From Calamus simplicifolius (Eukaryota; Streptophyta; Magnoliopsida; Arecales; Arecaceae): DNA of 64,000 nt. The notes below the pieces were generated by a model. It worked only from the letters and a program-made list of their open reading frames with translations. It searched no databases and was not told the DNA's origin. The stretch is from assembly GCA_900491605.1 (NCBI GenBank), contig UESW01004011.1, positions 1,119,783 through 1,183,782 on the forward strand, written 5' to 3'. This document shows positions 23,401-35,400 of this stretch, piece after piece; within the stretch, counting starts at the first letter, position 1; each line of letters opens with the position of its first letter. The translations under genes and the position numbers were made by a program.

Positions 23401-26400
23401 ACTACCACAGGGATTTCTCGCACCGGCCCGAGAGTTTGACTCGAGGCCACCGAGACCACAGGACTTGAACCACCGGAGGTTTCTCACGCCGGCCCGAGAT
23501 GTCTATGATCACGGGACCACCGAGATTCTTTTGAAAACTACCATGGGGGTTTCTTGCGCCGATCCGAAAGTTTGATTCGGAGCCGCCGAGACCACAGGAC
23601 TTGAACCATCGGGGGTTTCTCGCGCTGGCCCAGGGTGTCTATGATCACGGGACCGCCAGGTTCGTTTTGAACACTTTTATTTTGAATAGAAAAATAGGAT
23701 CAAAAACTCTTTTTATAATTATTGGCCAAGCACACTCACTATTGGTAATACCGGCAAAGATTATTCGCATTCCAAGTACGCGGAATCGGTTGTCCATCTA
23801 TACCTTCAAGTCTATAAGCTCCTTGATGAGCGCTTTCGTGACTCGATAAGATCCCTCCTAATTTGGGAATAGTTTACCTCCTTTAGTTGGTTTAGATATC
23901 TCAGCTCTCCTGAGGATTAGATCTCCAAGGCGAAACGTCTTGGAACGGACTCGGGCATTGTAATATTTTGCCGCTCATTGGCGGAACATGGCCATCCTGA
24001 GCCGCGCAAGGTCCCACCATCTTGAGCCGGGCAAGGCCCCGAGTTTCGTCGATGAAGTCAAGATTAGCCCTTAGTTGATCAAAATTGTCTTCATTTTTAT
24101 ATAGCTCTACTCGGGGACTGGGAAGACCAATCTCTACCGGGATAACCGCTTCAGATCCGAAGACGAGGCTGAAAGGAGTCTCTCCCATAAGGACTCTAGG
24201 AGTCGTATAATATGCCCACAATATGCTTAGGAGTTTCTCCACCCATCTGCCTTTAAGCTCATCCAATCGAGTTCTGAGTCCTCGAAGGATGGTCCAATTT
24301 ATAACCTCTGCCTCCTCGTTAATCTGTGGATGTCCAACAGAAGTGAATCGGTGATAAATGCCCAGTTCGGTGCAAAAGGCTTTGAATGCCGAATTATCGA
24401 ACTGGCGATCGTTATCGGTGATCACGTATGAGGTAGGCCAAACCGACAGGTGATAGATTTTCAAAAGAATGTCTTCACCTTGCTCTCAATAATCTTGGCC
24501 AACGCCTCGACTTCGATCCATTTGATGAAATAGTCGATGGCGACTAGTAAAAATCTTCGTTGTCCTGAAGTCGGGGGAAACGGTTAAGAATATCTATTCC
24601 TCATTGAGCGAAGGGCCACGGAGCAGAAAGTGGGCTCAGTTGAGAAGCTGGCTATCGCTAGATATTAGAATACCATTGGCAACGATCGCACTTCTGAACT
24701 AGCTCGGTGGCGTCTTGTCGCATAGTGAGCCAGTAATATCCCTGGCGAAGGGCTTTGTGCGCCAGAGATCTGCCTCCCATATGATTCTCGCATATGCCTT
24801 CATGAATCTCCCTGAGAATGTAATTAGCATCTGCCGAGCCAACACATTTGAGGAGGGGATGAGAGGACTTCTTGTACAAGTGCCCATTCACCAACACGAA
24901 CTTGGAAGACCTCTATTTAAGCAGTTTGGCTTCTGTGGGATCGATGGGAAGACTACTGTCAGTAAGGTAGCGAATGTAAGCATCCATCCAGATCGGTTCT
25001 TGCATAACCGGTACAATCTCCTCCGCTGAGTCGATACTCGGGCTTTCCAAGTGTTTGACATACATCCTTCCCAAACTATCGTCCGTCGAGGTGGCTAGCC
25101 GCGACAATTTGTCAGCTCTGGCGTTCTCGTCTCCTGGAATGTAGCTAATAATGAAGTAAGCCAATGAGGAGGTTAACGACTTAACCTTATTCAGATATCG
25201 AGACATGATAGAATCTCGAGCCTCATACTCTCCAGTAACATGTCCAAAGATGAGCTCAGAGTCGGTGAAGGCCCTGAGGCGTTTTACTCCGACTCTTGAG
25301 CAAGCTTAATTCCGACCAATAAGGCCTCATATTCAGCTTGATTATTCGTAGCTTTGAAAAGGAATCGAAGAGCGTACTCCAATATGACGCCCTTCGGATT
25401 TGCTAGGATAAGACCATTTCCACTTCCTTGAGAGTTAGAGGTGCCAGCAACATGGAGAATCCAGGCTTTCGTCGAATCTTCCTCAGCGTCTGGGCACTTC
25501 ATAGGGACATCTTCGATTTGCTCCTCCGTCTAGGTACACTCTATCAGAAAGTCCGCCAATATCTAGGACTTCAGGGCAGACCGGAACTGGAATGAAAGAT
25601 CGAATTCTCGCAGTTTGACGGCCCATTTAGCCAAGCAGCCAGAGGTGTCAGGACGAGACAGGATAGCTCTAAAAGGTTGATCCATAAACACCACGATCGA
25701 ATGGGCTTGGAAATATGGTCGAAAATGCTGGGCAGAGACGATCAAAGCAAAAATAATCTTCTCAGTTCTTGAATACCTGACTTCCGCATCATGAAGCACT
25801 TTGCTAGTATAATAAATAGGTTTCTGTACTCCATCAGGGTCGAGTTGGACCAGAACGGAACTAACCGCCTCCGATGAGGCGGCAAGATAGAGGAAGAGCT
25901 TTTCTCCTTCCTTAGGCTTCGACAGTAATGGTGGTGTAGATAATAGAACCCCTTCAATTCCTCGAAGGCTCCCTAGCAGCCATTCGTCCACTCAAAGCCA
26001 TTAACCTTACGTAGAGCTTTAAAGAAGGGCAGTCATCTCTCAGCCGATCTAGATAGGAATCGGCTCAGAGCGACTACTCTTCCGGTGAGCCATTGCACTT
26101 CCTTCTTACTGGCTAGCTGCCTCATGTTAAGGATGGCTTAAATCTTCTCTGGATTTGCCTTAATCTCCTACTGGATCACTAGGAAACCCAAGAATTTTTC
26201 GGCAGTGACACCAAAGGCACATTTACGAGGATTGAGCCTTATTTGATGGCTCCGAAGATTGTTAAATGTCTCCTCTAGATCAGCAACATGGTTGGCGATG
26301 CAGATACTCTTAGTCAGCATATCATCCACATACACCTCCATGTTGTACCCAATCTGGTCTTTAAAGACTTTATTCATCAACCTCTGATAAGTGGCTCCAG

Positions 26401-29400
26401 CATTTTTCAGTCTGAAAGGTATTACCTTATAGCAGTAGATGCCCTTCTTAGTGATGAAAGAGGTATTTTCTTCATCCATCGGATCCATCCTTATTTGATT
26501 ATACCCGAAGAAGGCATCCATAAAACTGAGAAGCTCATGGCCAGATATGGAGTCCACCAGCTGATCGATCCATGGCAAAGGAAAACTGTCTTTGAGACAT
26601 GCTTTATTGAGATCAGTGAAATCGATGCAGATCCACCAGCTTTCACTCGCTTTTCGGACCATGACCACGTTAGCTAGCCAATTTGGATATTGAGCCTCTT
26701 GGATGTGGCCGGCAGCAAGCAATTTGTTGACCTCTTCATCTATGGCTCTCTGCCGTTCAGGGGCAAAACTTCTCTTTTTCTGATGGACGGGCCGATACTT
26801 TGGATCAACATTGAGTTTATGAGTTATCACCTCCGGAGGGATACCAGGCATGTCTGATGCGACCATGCAAAGAAATCCAAGTTTGCCCGCAAGAAAGTGA
26901 GAAGTTGATTCTTCATCTTCAGAGGAAGAAGCTCGCCAATTTGCACAACTTTCATAGGATCATCCCCCAGTGGATAAGGTAGTAGGCGCTCAGCTGACTC
27001 TTCTCTTCTTTCAGACTCTCTAGGGTTGAACAACATCGAGGTCGGAGTTGCCATCTCTTGAGGGCTGGGAGCCAAGTGATAGCATAACTGTGTAAGATTT
27101 TGCTTCCCGCGCATCTCGTCGATCCCTCCATTGGTAGGAACCTCACGAGTAAATGCCTGATGGATATCACCGCGTCCAAGAGGTTCAAACCAGGCCGACC
27201 GAATATGACATTGTACGCCAACGGTACCCGGGCCACCAAGAACCTCATTAGGATCGTACCTTGGCATGGTGGTGATCCCGCCATGACCGGCAAAGTGATC
27301 TCACCTTCGACTCTTACTGGGTCTCCTATAAAGCCGACTAGAGGTATGGTTACTAGTTGTAAAGAGTCAGAAGATAGACCCATCCGAACAAAAGCATCAT
27401 AGGTAAGTATGTATGCTGAACTCCCACAACTACAAGTATTCTTTTTATAGGATGTTTAGCGATCGTCATAGAGATGACTACACTATCATCATTCAGGTTG
27501 CCCCTCCCCTCTAACTCCCCTTTAAGAAAGGGGTTTACATCTTCTACTCTCTCATCCCCCATTGGTCTTTTAGAGGACAAAGCCGCTCCCCATGAAAGCA
27601 TGCCCACCGTCCGTTCTGTTGGAGTATTGTTAATGTTGGCCTGAACAGGTGGGAGCCCTATCAGAGCTAGGATGGCCGAAGGTCCTCCTTTCTGAATGAA
27701 CTTTCCAAGATAGCCTCTCCGAATAAGCTCTTTAATGGCACGCTTCAGGTTGCGGCACTCTTCAGTATCATGGTCGTAATTCCTATGGAAGTGGAAGTAG
27801 CGACTCTTGTTGCGAGCAGTATTTTCCTCAGCGGGAGAGGGCGCTGGAGATAAGGCTCACTTTCGATCTCCATGAGGATGTGAGATCTAGGGGCAAGGAG
27901 AGGTGTATAGCTTTCTTCTTTGGGGGTTAGGTTCCGGCACCGATTGTCTGGCCAGCGTGGAGGCTCAGGCTTCTTGGGAGGGAGTCTGCTCGGCTCTTCA
28001 CAAACCGGCTTCTTGCCAGCTCCCCTATCAGCGTTCCTCCGAGTGAAATCAGCTTCATCGGTACGATTATACTTATGTGCACGATCCAGATGCTCGGCAT
28101 AGGAACTAGAGGGCTTTTTGTCTAAAGAATAAGTGAAGCAAGAGGGACGAAGTCCTTGCTTCAAGGCCAAGGTGGCCATAACATCATCTAGATGATACAC
28201 CTCGAGGGCCACCGTCTTAAATCGGCCTATGAAGTCTTTTAATAGTTCTTTCTGCTGTACGAAGAATAGACTGTCAGCCACTCGAGGGATCTTCCGACAG
28301 GCATCAAACTGTGCCAGGAAGGCTTTCTCCAACTATCGGAAGGAGTCAATGCTGCGTGGAAGTAGACGAGAATACCAGGCATGCGCAGCTTTCCGGAGAG
28401 TAGCAAAGAAGGCAATACATAGGAGGGCGTCTGTCGCTCCTTGGACTTGCATGAGAGATTTATAACTCTCTAAGTGATCCAGGAGATTCGTGGTACCATC
28501 ATAGGGATCCAACTGGGGAAGACAGAACCGATGAGGTATAGGTTCCTCCATAATCTGGCAAGTAAGGGAGGGCGAGTATCATATTCCACCTCCGATTGGT
28601 TATTAAGCTTCTAGCTAAGCTCCTCCAAACGTCGGTCCTACTCCTCTAAGCGTCTCTCCATCCGGTCATTAAGGTTCTTGCCCGCCGATTCAGATGATGA
28701 AGAGGGAGAGTAATGAGGCTGATGATAGTATGAGCCTTTGGGTTCCTTCCTCCATTGTTGTTTGAAAGTGGAGCTGCCGGAGTGAAGGGTGGGAGACCGA
28801 GGCCTCTTGGAGGTTTCCCGATGGTGATGCCTGGATGGAGCTTGGCAATGGTGACGCTCCTCCGGGGAAGGTCTTCTGTAAGTAGACTGTTGACTAGCTA
28901 GTGCAACAGTTGTGGGTGGCACAGGAGGTCCAGCTGCTGTTGAGTAGCCGTTGGTCGCTGCTCCTGCAACCCACGGACTACCTCGATAAGAGCTTGGGCC
29001 TGTTGAGTAAGATTGGCCCGTTGCTCTTATGGGGTAGCTGAGATCAGTGGTGATGAAGGGGTAGGAAAGTTGGCTTCTGACTGCTTGACATGGTGGGGAT
29101 GCCCCCCAGTGAAGCTACAAGAAGCTTCTTGAGCATGCATCGCCTCCATTTATACTTGAGGAAGGGCAAGCCTATCACTCAGTATTATAGAGTAATCTTT
29201 CCTTTAATGGCCCATCATTCGCCCATCCCCCTTCCTGGCATGCTAATCTGATGATGCTCGATCACCTTGAGCTGACGTCCTTGAGCGTCAACTGATGCAC
29301 CATGAATCTGCTGAAAGAGCTTTACTTCGGCTTCAAGGCCTACAAGAAGTCCTAGGGGCCGGATATTGCGGCAGGGACCCTTCGACGCTCAAGTTAGTGA

Positions 29401-32400
29401 TCAGGATCACAGCCGCGAGCTTGAGAAAGCTTGAAAGAGATAGATAGTTGGGTAAGAGAATGGGTCAAGTGTTGCCCCTGAGTGTCCTCCCCCTTCGGGT
29501 CCCCACTTACCTATTTTATTAGTCTCTTGAGTCTGTATGGCTTTTTCGCTAAGGTTAGAATCTCATGATGAGTTAAGACCTTTACAGATAGAATGTCAGA
29601 GTTGGCTGGACTAGATCTGCATCTTCTGATTCAGGATGACTGGTACTTTATAGCATGTAATCACCTTTTGAGACTTATTTAGTCGGAGTCATTAAATCTC
29701 CCTAATGACTTTTTGGGCTTCACTGGTTTGGAGATTTGTGACTTCATGATGTATTATGACTTTTGGAGCTCCATCTGATCAGGGCCATTAATGCTGTCTA
29801 AGGGGTCATGACTTTTGAGGCCTCATCTACTCAGAGTTATTAATGTTGTCTGATGAGCCACTACTTTTCGACGCTCATGCTAGAACTGACGGTTCTTGTC
29901 TTATTAAATCGATATGGATCAAGGATAGTGGATGAGCCCGAATTTGCCCATGCAAAGGCTTGTTCGGGAAGCTGGAATGAACCATGAAGATAAGACAGAA
30001 GGGGCACCGATGCCGCTCAGAAGCCAAGGTCACCTAGGAACCATCTTGGTAGCTGGGGCTGCCCAGGAGCCGCCTCGGGCCGCCTAAGAACCCCCTTGGT
30101 AGCTGGGGCTACCCAGGAGCCGCCTCGGGCCGCCTAGGGACCGCCTTTTGTAGCTGTGGCCGCCCAGGAGCCACTTCGGGCTGCCTAGGGACTGCCTTTG
30201 TAGCTGTGGCCATCCAGGAGCCGCTTCGGGCCGCCTAGGGACCGCCTTTGTAGCTTTGACCGCCCAGGAGCCGCTTCGGCCGCCTAGAGACAGCCTTTGT
30301 AGCTGTCCTCACCGTCAGGTAGTTTTGGCTGTTAATTCACACGTGGCTTTTACCAGCCACATCACCCAGCAACAAATAGCAATCCTCAACCGATGAATCA
30401 TGGTATGTGTTCATTGAAGCTTTCGGGTAAGGCTGTAATCTCTCTTGGATTAAATGCTCTAGATAATAAGTTTAAGAATGTATGGATACTTGACTTCGGT
30501 GCTACAGACCATATGGCCCATATTTCAAATAAATTTAAAACCTATAACCCTTGTCCTAGCAATAAAAAGATTATCGTTGGAGTAGGAGATGTCCAAATTA
30601 CCCCATAATTGGTTCTTAAAAATGTTTTTCATATGCCTCAATTATCCATAAATTCGGTTTCCATACAAAAGCTTACCAAAGATCTAAATGGCTTTATTAT
30701 ATTCAATGCTTCTTATTGTGATTTCGAGACTAGGCTTTGGAAAGGAGGATTGGACTTGCTAAGGAGCATAATGGACTCTATTACTTAGATACATTAAGCC
30801 AATCGGAATTGAATAAATCTGCTTTATCTAGCTCATTTTCTCATGCAATAAAGATGTCATTTGGTTACATCATAGGCGTTTAGGTCATGTGTCTTTTCCA
30901 GCATTAAAACTAATGTTTCCCTCTTTGTTCAAAGGATTTGATATTCAATCTTTTCATTGTGATGTTTATGAATATGCAAAACAAACTTGTGTACCATTTC
31001 CAATCAGTAATAAAAGATATTCTTTTCCTTTCTTCTTAATAGTAACATTTGGGGACCATCAACTATTCCAAACATCTCAGGATCTAAGTGATTTGTAACG
31101 TTTATTGATGATTGTATAAGAGTCTCTTGAATCTATTTACCCAAAAATAAATATGATGTGAGTCATATTTTTTCTATCTTTCATGCAATGATTCAAAATC
31201 AGTTTGGTACCGAGATAAAGAACTTTTGCTTGGATAATGCTTATGACTACTTTAATTAGACCTTAACCTCTTATTTCCAAAAAGAAGGAATCATACATGA
31301 GTCCTCCTGTATAACCACTCCACAACAAAATGGAGTGGCGTAAAGAAAAAACCGACATCTTTTTTAGTGCAATAAAGCCTTGTTATTTCAACAAAATATA
31401 CCAAAATCATATTGGGAAGAAGCTGTACTCACATTAGCTTATGTCATAAACAGAATTCCTTCTAAGGTCTTGAGGTTTCAAAGTCCATTAGACGTCTTAT
31501 CTAAATTCTATCCTGACATACGATTCACCTTCAATCTTACTCGAATTTTTGGATGTCTATCTTTTGTTCATGTTCATAGTCATAACCAAGGAAAGTTAGA
31601 TCCTCGAGCTCTTAAGTATGTCTTTGTGGGATACTCTTCCACTCAAAAGGGTTACAAATGTTATCATCCACCCACTAAAAGACTCTGTCTCAGCCGATGT
31701 TACATTTGTTAAAAATAAGCCCTATTTTTTCACTCCTTATCTTCAGGGAGAGTTACCTGTACTTGAAGATAAGGAGTTAAATTTGTTACCACTAGATACA
31801 TCCCTCCATCTGAATTGTCCAAATCTAAATATCGAGAGTTAATTCCACAATCTAAGGAGTTGAAAGAAAAAAGGAAAGGAGATAGTAAAATCTTTGATTC
31901 GTTCCGATTTGATCAAGTGTATGCAAGAAAAAGAGATCCCATCATGACTACAAGGCAAGAATAACCTTCTGAACCAAACTCTGAAAATGAGATAATAATA
32001 AGTGAAGCAAACCTGGATTCAACATCAAAAATAGATTATCTTCTTTCTGATCCTGAACCACCTTGTCTTGAACCTCCTAACCTTAATCAGGATCTACCTA
32101 TTGCTGTGAGAAAAGAAACCCGAAAATGCACCAAAAGAACTCTATGTCCATTATCTCACTTTGTATCTTTTGAGAGGTTTTTCTAAAACTATCAAAGTTT
32201 CCTTTCAACCTTAAACATGGTTTCTATTCCTAACTTATTGTCTGAAGCATTATCAAAGAAAGAATAAAGACTTGCTATGGAGGCAGAAATTGATGTATTA
32301 CAGAAGAATGAAACTTGAAAATTAGTTGATTTACCTAAGGGTAAGAGAGTAGTGGGCTGTAACGGGGTGTTTGCAATAAAATTTAAGGCAGATGGGTTCC

Positions 32401-35400
32401 TAGAACGCTACAAGGAGAGGTTGGTTGCAAAAAGATATACTCAAACATATGGAGTAGACTATCAAGAAATGTTTGCTCCAGTAGCAAAGATGAATACGGT
32501 GAGAATTTTGTTGTCCTTGGCTGTTAACTTTGATTGGGAATTATAACAGTATGATGTGAAGAATGCCTTTCTTTATGAAGAATTAGAAGAGAAGATTTAT
32601 ATGAATATTCCACCGAGATTTAGTGGGGTTGATGAAAACAAAATTTATCGATTAAAAAAGGCGTTATATGGGTTGAAACAATCCCAACGTACTTGGTTTG
32701 GACGGTTTGCCGAGGTGATGTTAGCCGATGGTTATAAATAAAGTCAAGAAGATCATACGCTTTTCATCAAGCATTCAATTTCAGGAGGAGTTACTATATT
32801 AATTGTGTACATGATGACATTATAGTGACAGAAAACGATAAAATATAAAAGGAAGCCTTAAAGCAGTGTTTAGCCAAGGAGTTTGAGATAAAAGATTTGG
32901 AAAGATTAAAGTATTTTTGGGAATTGAAGTGGCTCAATCAAGACGAAAAATTTTTATTTCTCAACAAAAGTATGTTACGGACCTGCTCAAGAAAACAAGT
33001 ATGATAGCTAGCAAACCAGTTGGAATTCCTATTGAACAGAATTATAAATTAAGTGAGGCCCTTGGAGATAAGGCAGTAGATAGAGAAATGTATCAAAGGC
33101 TTGTTGAAAAATTTATTTATCTTGGGCATACTAGGCCAGACATAGCCCATTCAGTCAGTGTTATCAGTCAGTTTATGCATGATCCTAGAGAAGTTCACAT
33201 ACATGCAATCTATCAAGTTCTTCATTATTTAAAGGCACATCCAAGAAAGAAAATTTTATTCAAGAAAGGATTTACAATTGATCTAGCAATTTACACAGAT
33301 GCAGACTTCGCAGGATCTTCAGTCGATAAACGATCAACGTTAGGCTATTGTACCTTTCCTGAAGAAAGCTTAGTATCTTGGAGGAGCAAAAAATAAAATG
33401 TAATTGCAAGGTCAAGTGCAGAGCCAAGTTCAGAGCTATAGCAACAGGAGTATGTGAATTATTATTGGTCAAAATTATTTTGAAGGACATGAAGATTCAA
33501 TGAAGCAGACCTATGAGACATACCGTGATAACAAATCAGCTATAAGTATAGCTCACAATCCAATGCAACATGATCGAACAAAACACAGAGATAAACAGAC
33601 ACTTCATTAAAGAGAAGTTAGATAGTTGATTGATTTGTACTCCGTATATGCCGACAGGACTTTAACTAGTAGATGCGATGATAAAAAAGCTATGTAACAA
33701 TGTGTTTCATGAGAATATTAGCAAGCTAGGAATGAAAAACCTATATTCACCAGCTTGAGGAGTGTAGGAAATCTCGAATGAGCAATCTTATAAGGAATTT
33801 TAGGAAAGTTTAGTGGAGAAAATCAGGATCAATAATCTGAAAAAAAAAAAAAAGATCAATAATCTTTCCAAATTTAGTGAAGGAAAGGAAATTAGGGTCA
33901 ATAATCTTTCCAAGTTTAGTGAAGAAATCAGGGCCAATAATCTATCTCTAAAGTTAAAGAAAATTAGCTAAATTTTTTTTTCTTATTTAGTGTTAATAGA
34001 AAGTTGTATATATAGAGTATAATGAATTATAAATTTTTTCATACAGAAATAATAAAATTCTCAAACATTTTTTTCTTCAAATATTAGTAATATTTTATTT
34101 ATAATATAATATAAGATAATATTATAATATTATTATTATATGAGGTATACTTGGCTACATTTGAATGTAACCAAGTCTAAATCCGATCACCTCCACTTTT
34201 AGATCCATATAGTTCATCAATTCCAAAGATAAATAAAAAATAAAAATATGAGATGGCCCCAAAATTCATATGAATTCAAGGATGAAAAAAATGACTGAAT
34301 CCTCTTATTATGATATTATATTATATTTTATTATAATTTATCTATTATAATATAATATAATACTAGTTTATATGTTATAATACATGATATATTTTATATT
34401 ATATTACATTATATTATATATGTTATAGTAATAATATTGATATGCATTAGAGAAGGAATAAAACAAAAATAGAGAAGCAATTTTGAACTTTTGGCGCTAG
34501 TAAGTTTTCTGATGAGACTAAAAAGTTTAAAATGCCACCTCCTCCATAAGAAAAAATTTTCGATGGAGGAAAATACATGTAGGCCCTACCACCCATTTTC
34601 CCACCACTTTTCAACCAAACGTTGAAAATTAAGGGCAAAAAAGTTTTCTGCCCTTATTTTCCATCCAACCAAACAAACACTAAGAGTTTCTTTTTTTTTC
34701 TTTTTTTTTTCCCAATTTGAACCACACATGGGACCCTTAGAAGGCTATGTAGGCTACCACCAATCCATCAGCTACCAGTATGCTAGTCAATGGCTATTGT
34801 TGGATCAATCAATGGTGATAGACAGTGGTTATAATTGTAACCACTTTGCATTGGTGCCAATAACGTAAATATTTTTTTTGCATTTTCTTTTTTAATTTCA
34901 TTATTTCTTCTTCTTCGGATCAATCTTGTCCACCTCCTTTGAATTTTCATTCGTCCTTTTCTTTTACTATTGCTTGTTCATTTCACCATGCCTCCATTGG
35001 TTTCATGTTTTTGCCTTTCATCTTGTTCGCTATCCTAAGTTCTGCTTACCTCCTCTTTTTTTCTTCCCCCTTTGATTGTCCTTCTTCCTTTTCTTCTACT
35101 ATTATTTCTTCATCTGACCATGCTTCCCTTCTTTTCCTTGTTTTTGGATTTCATCTTGTTCATTAACTTATGTTTTGCTTGCCTCCTCCTTGTCTTCTTT
35201 TCTTGATAAGTGTTTGCTATGACCTTGATGAGTGTTGGCACTTCCCTACAATCTCTTCTTCCCTTCCTCTACTCCTTGTTAGTTATTGGCTACTTGGCTA
35301 TGGCTCTATAGTTTGTTGGTTGTTGCAATGGCAACAATCCTATTAGCACTTTCCTTCTTCTTCTCATAGGTATTGTTCTTTGGGATTTTTAAGTGTCAAA

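Larger units (their letters stand above)
11716..30364 (-). mobile_element. Tat-1: Ty3/gypsy Tat-lineage retrotransposon with antisense ORF, split by a chromovirus
   Basis: It is bounded by LTRs beginning TGATGATG and ending GCCACATCA. Minus-strand order from the right: gag, protease, RT with YVDD, RNase H, a second archaeal-type RNase H, integrase; then a tandem-repeat region and an extra ORF on the plus strand before the 3' LTR (left). The double RNase H and the extra antisense ORF are known marks of the Tat lineage. Flanks are CCCGA (11711-11715) and CCCAG (30365-30369), only a partial match. Without the chromovirus insert it is about 12.1 kb. All genes carry stops or frameshifts. Confidence 0.9.
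11129..34079 (+). mobile_element. Copia-1: Ty1/copia LTR retrotransposon, split by Tat-1
   Basis: It has two LTRs starting TGTAGGAAATCTC, a tRNA-iMet-type primer site after the left LTR, and a purine tract before the right one. It is flanked by identical AATAT at 11124-11128 and 34080-34084. Without the Tat-1 insert it is about 4.3 kb, short for a copia element; most of gag is missing between 11715 and 30370. Gene order on the plus strand is protease, integrase, RT, RNase H, which defines Ty1/copia. The coding part is full of stops, so it is an old, dead copy. Confidence 0.92.
10802..34680. mobile_element. Tourist-1: PIF/Harbinger-type MITE, about 0.92 kb, split by nested retrotransposons
   Basis: The left end reads GTGCTCGTTTGGT and the reverse complement of the right end reads GTGTTTGTTTGGT, an 11 of 13 match. 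Both ends are bordered by TAA (10799-10801 and 34681-34683), the 3-bp target duplication typical of Tourist/Harbinger elements. Removing the inserted Copia-1 leaves about 327 plus 596 bp, with no transposase seen. GTTTGGT ends and the small size fit a non-autonomous MITE; the exact ends rest on short matches. Confidence 0.6.

Noticed and set aside
22580..23672. Regular repeats considered as a CRISPR-like array
   Set aside because: Units abut directly with no unique spacers, and the context is a plant retrotransposon; it is a tandem satellite.
34939..35166. T-rich open frame next to the nest, looking like a membrane protein
   Set aside because: Low complexity (CTT/TTC runs) and part of a dispersed repeat also present near 10560.
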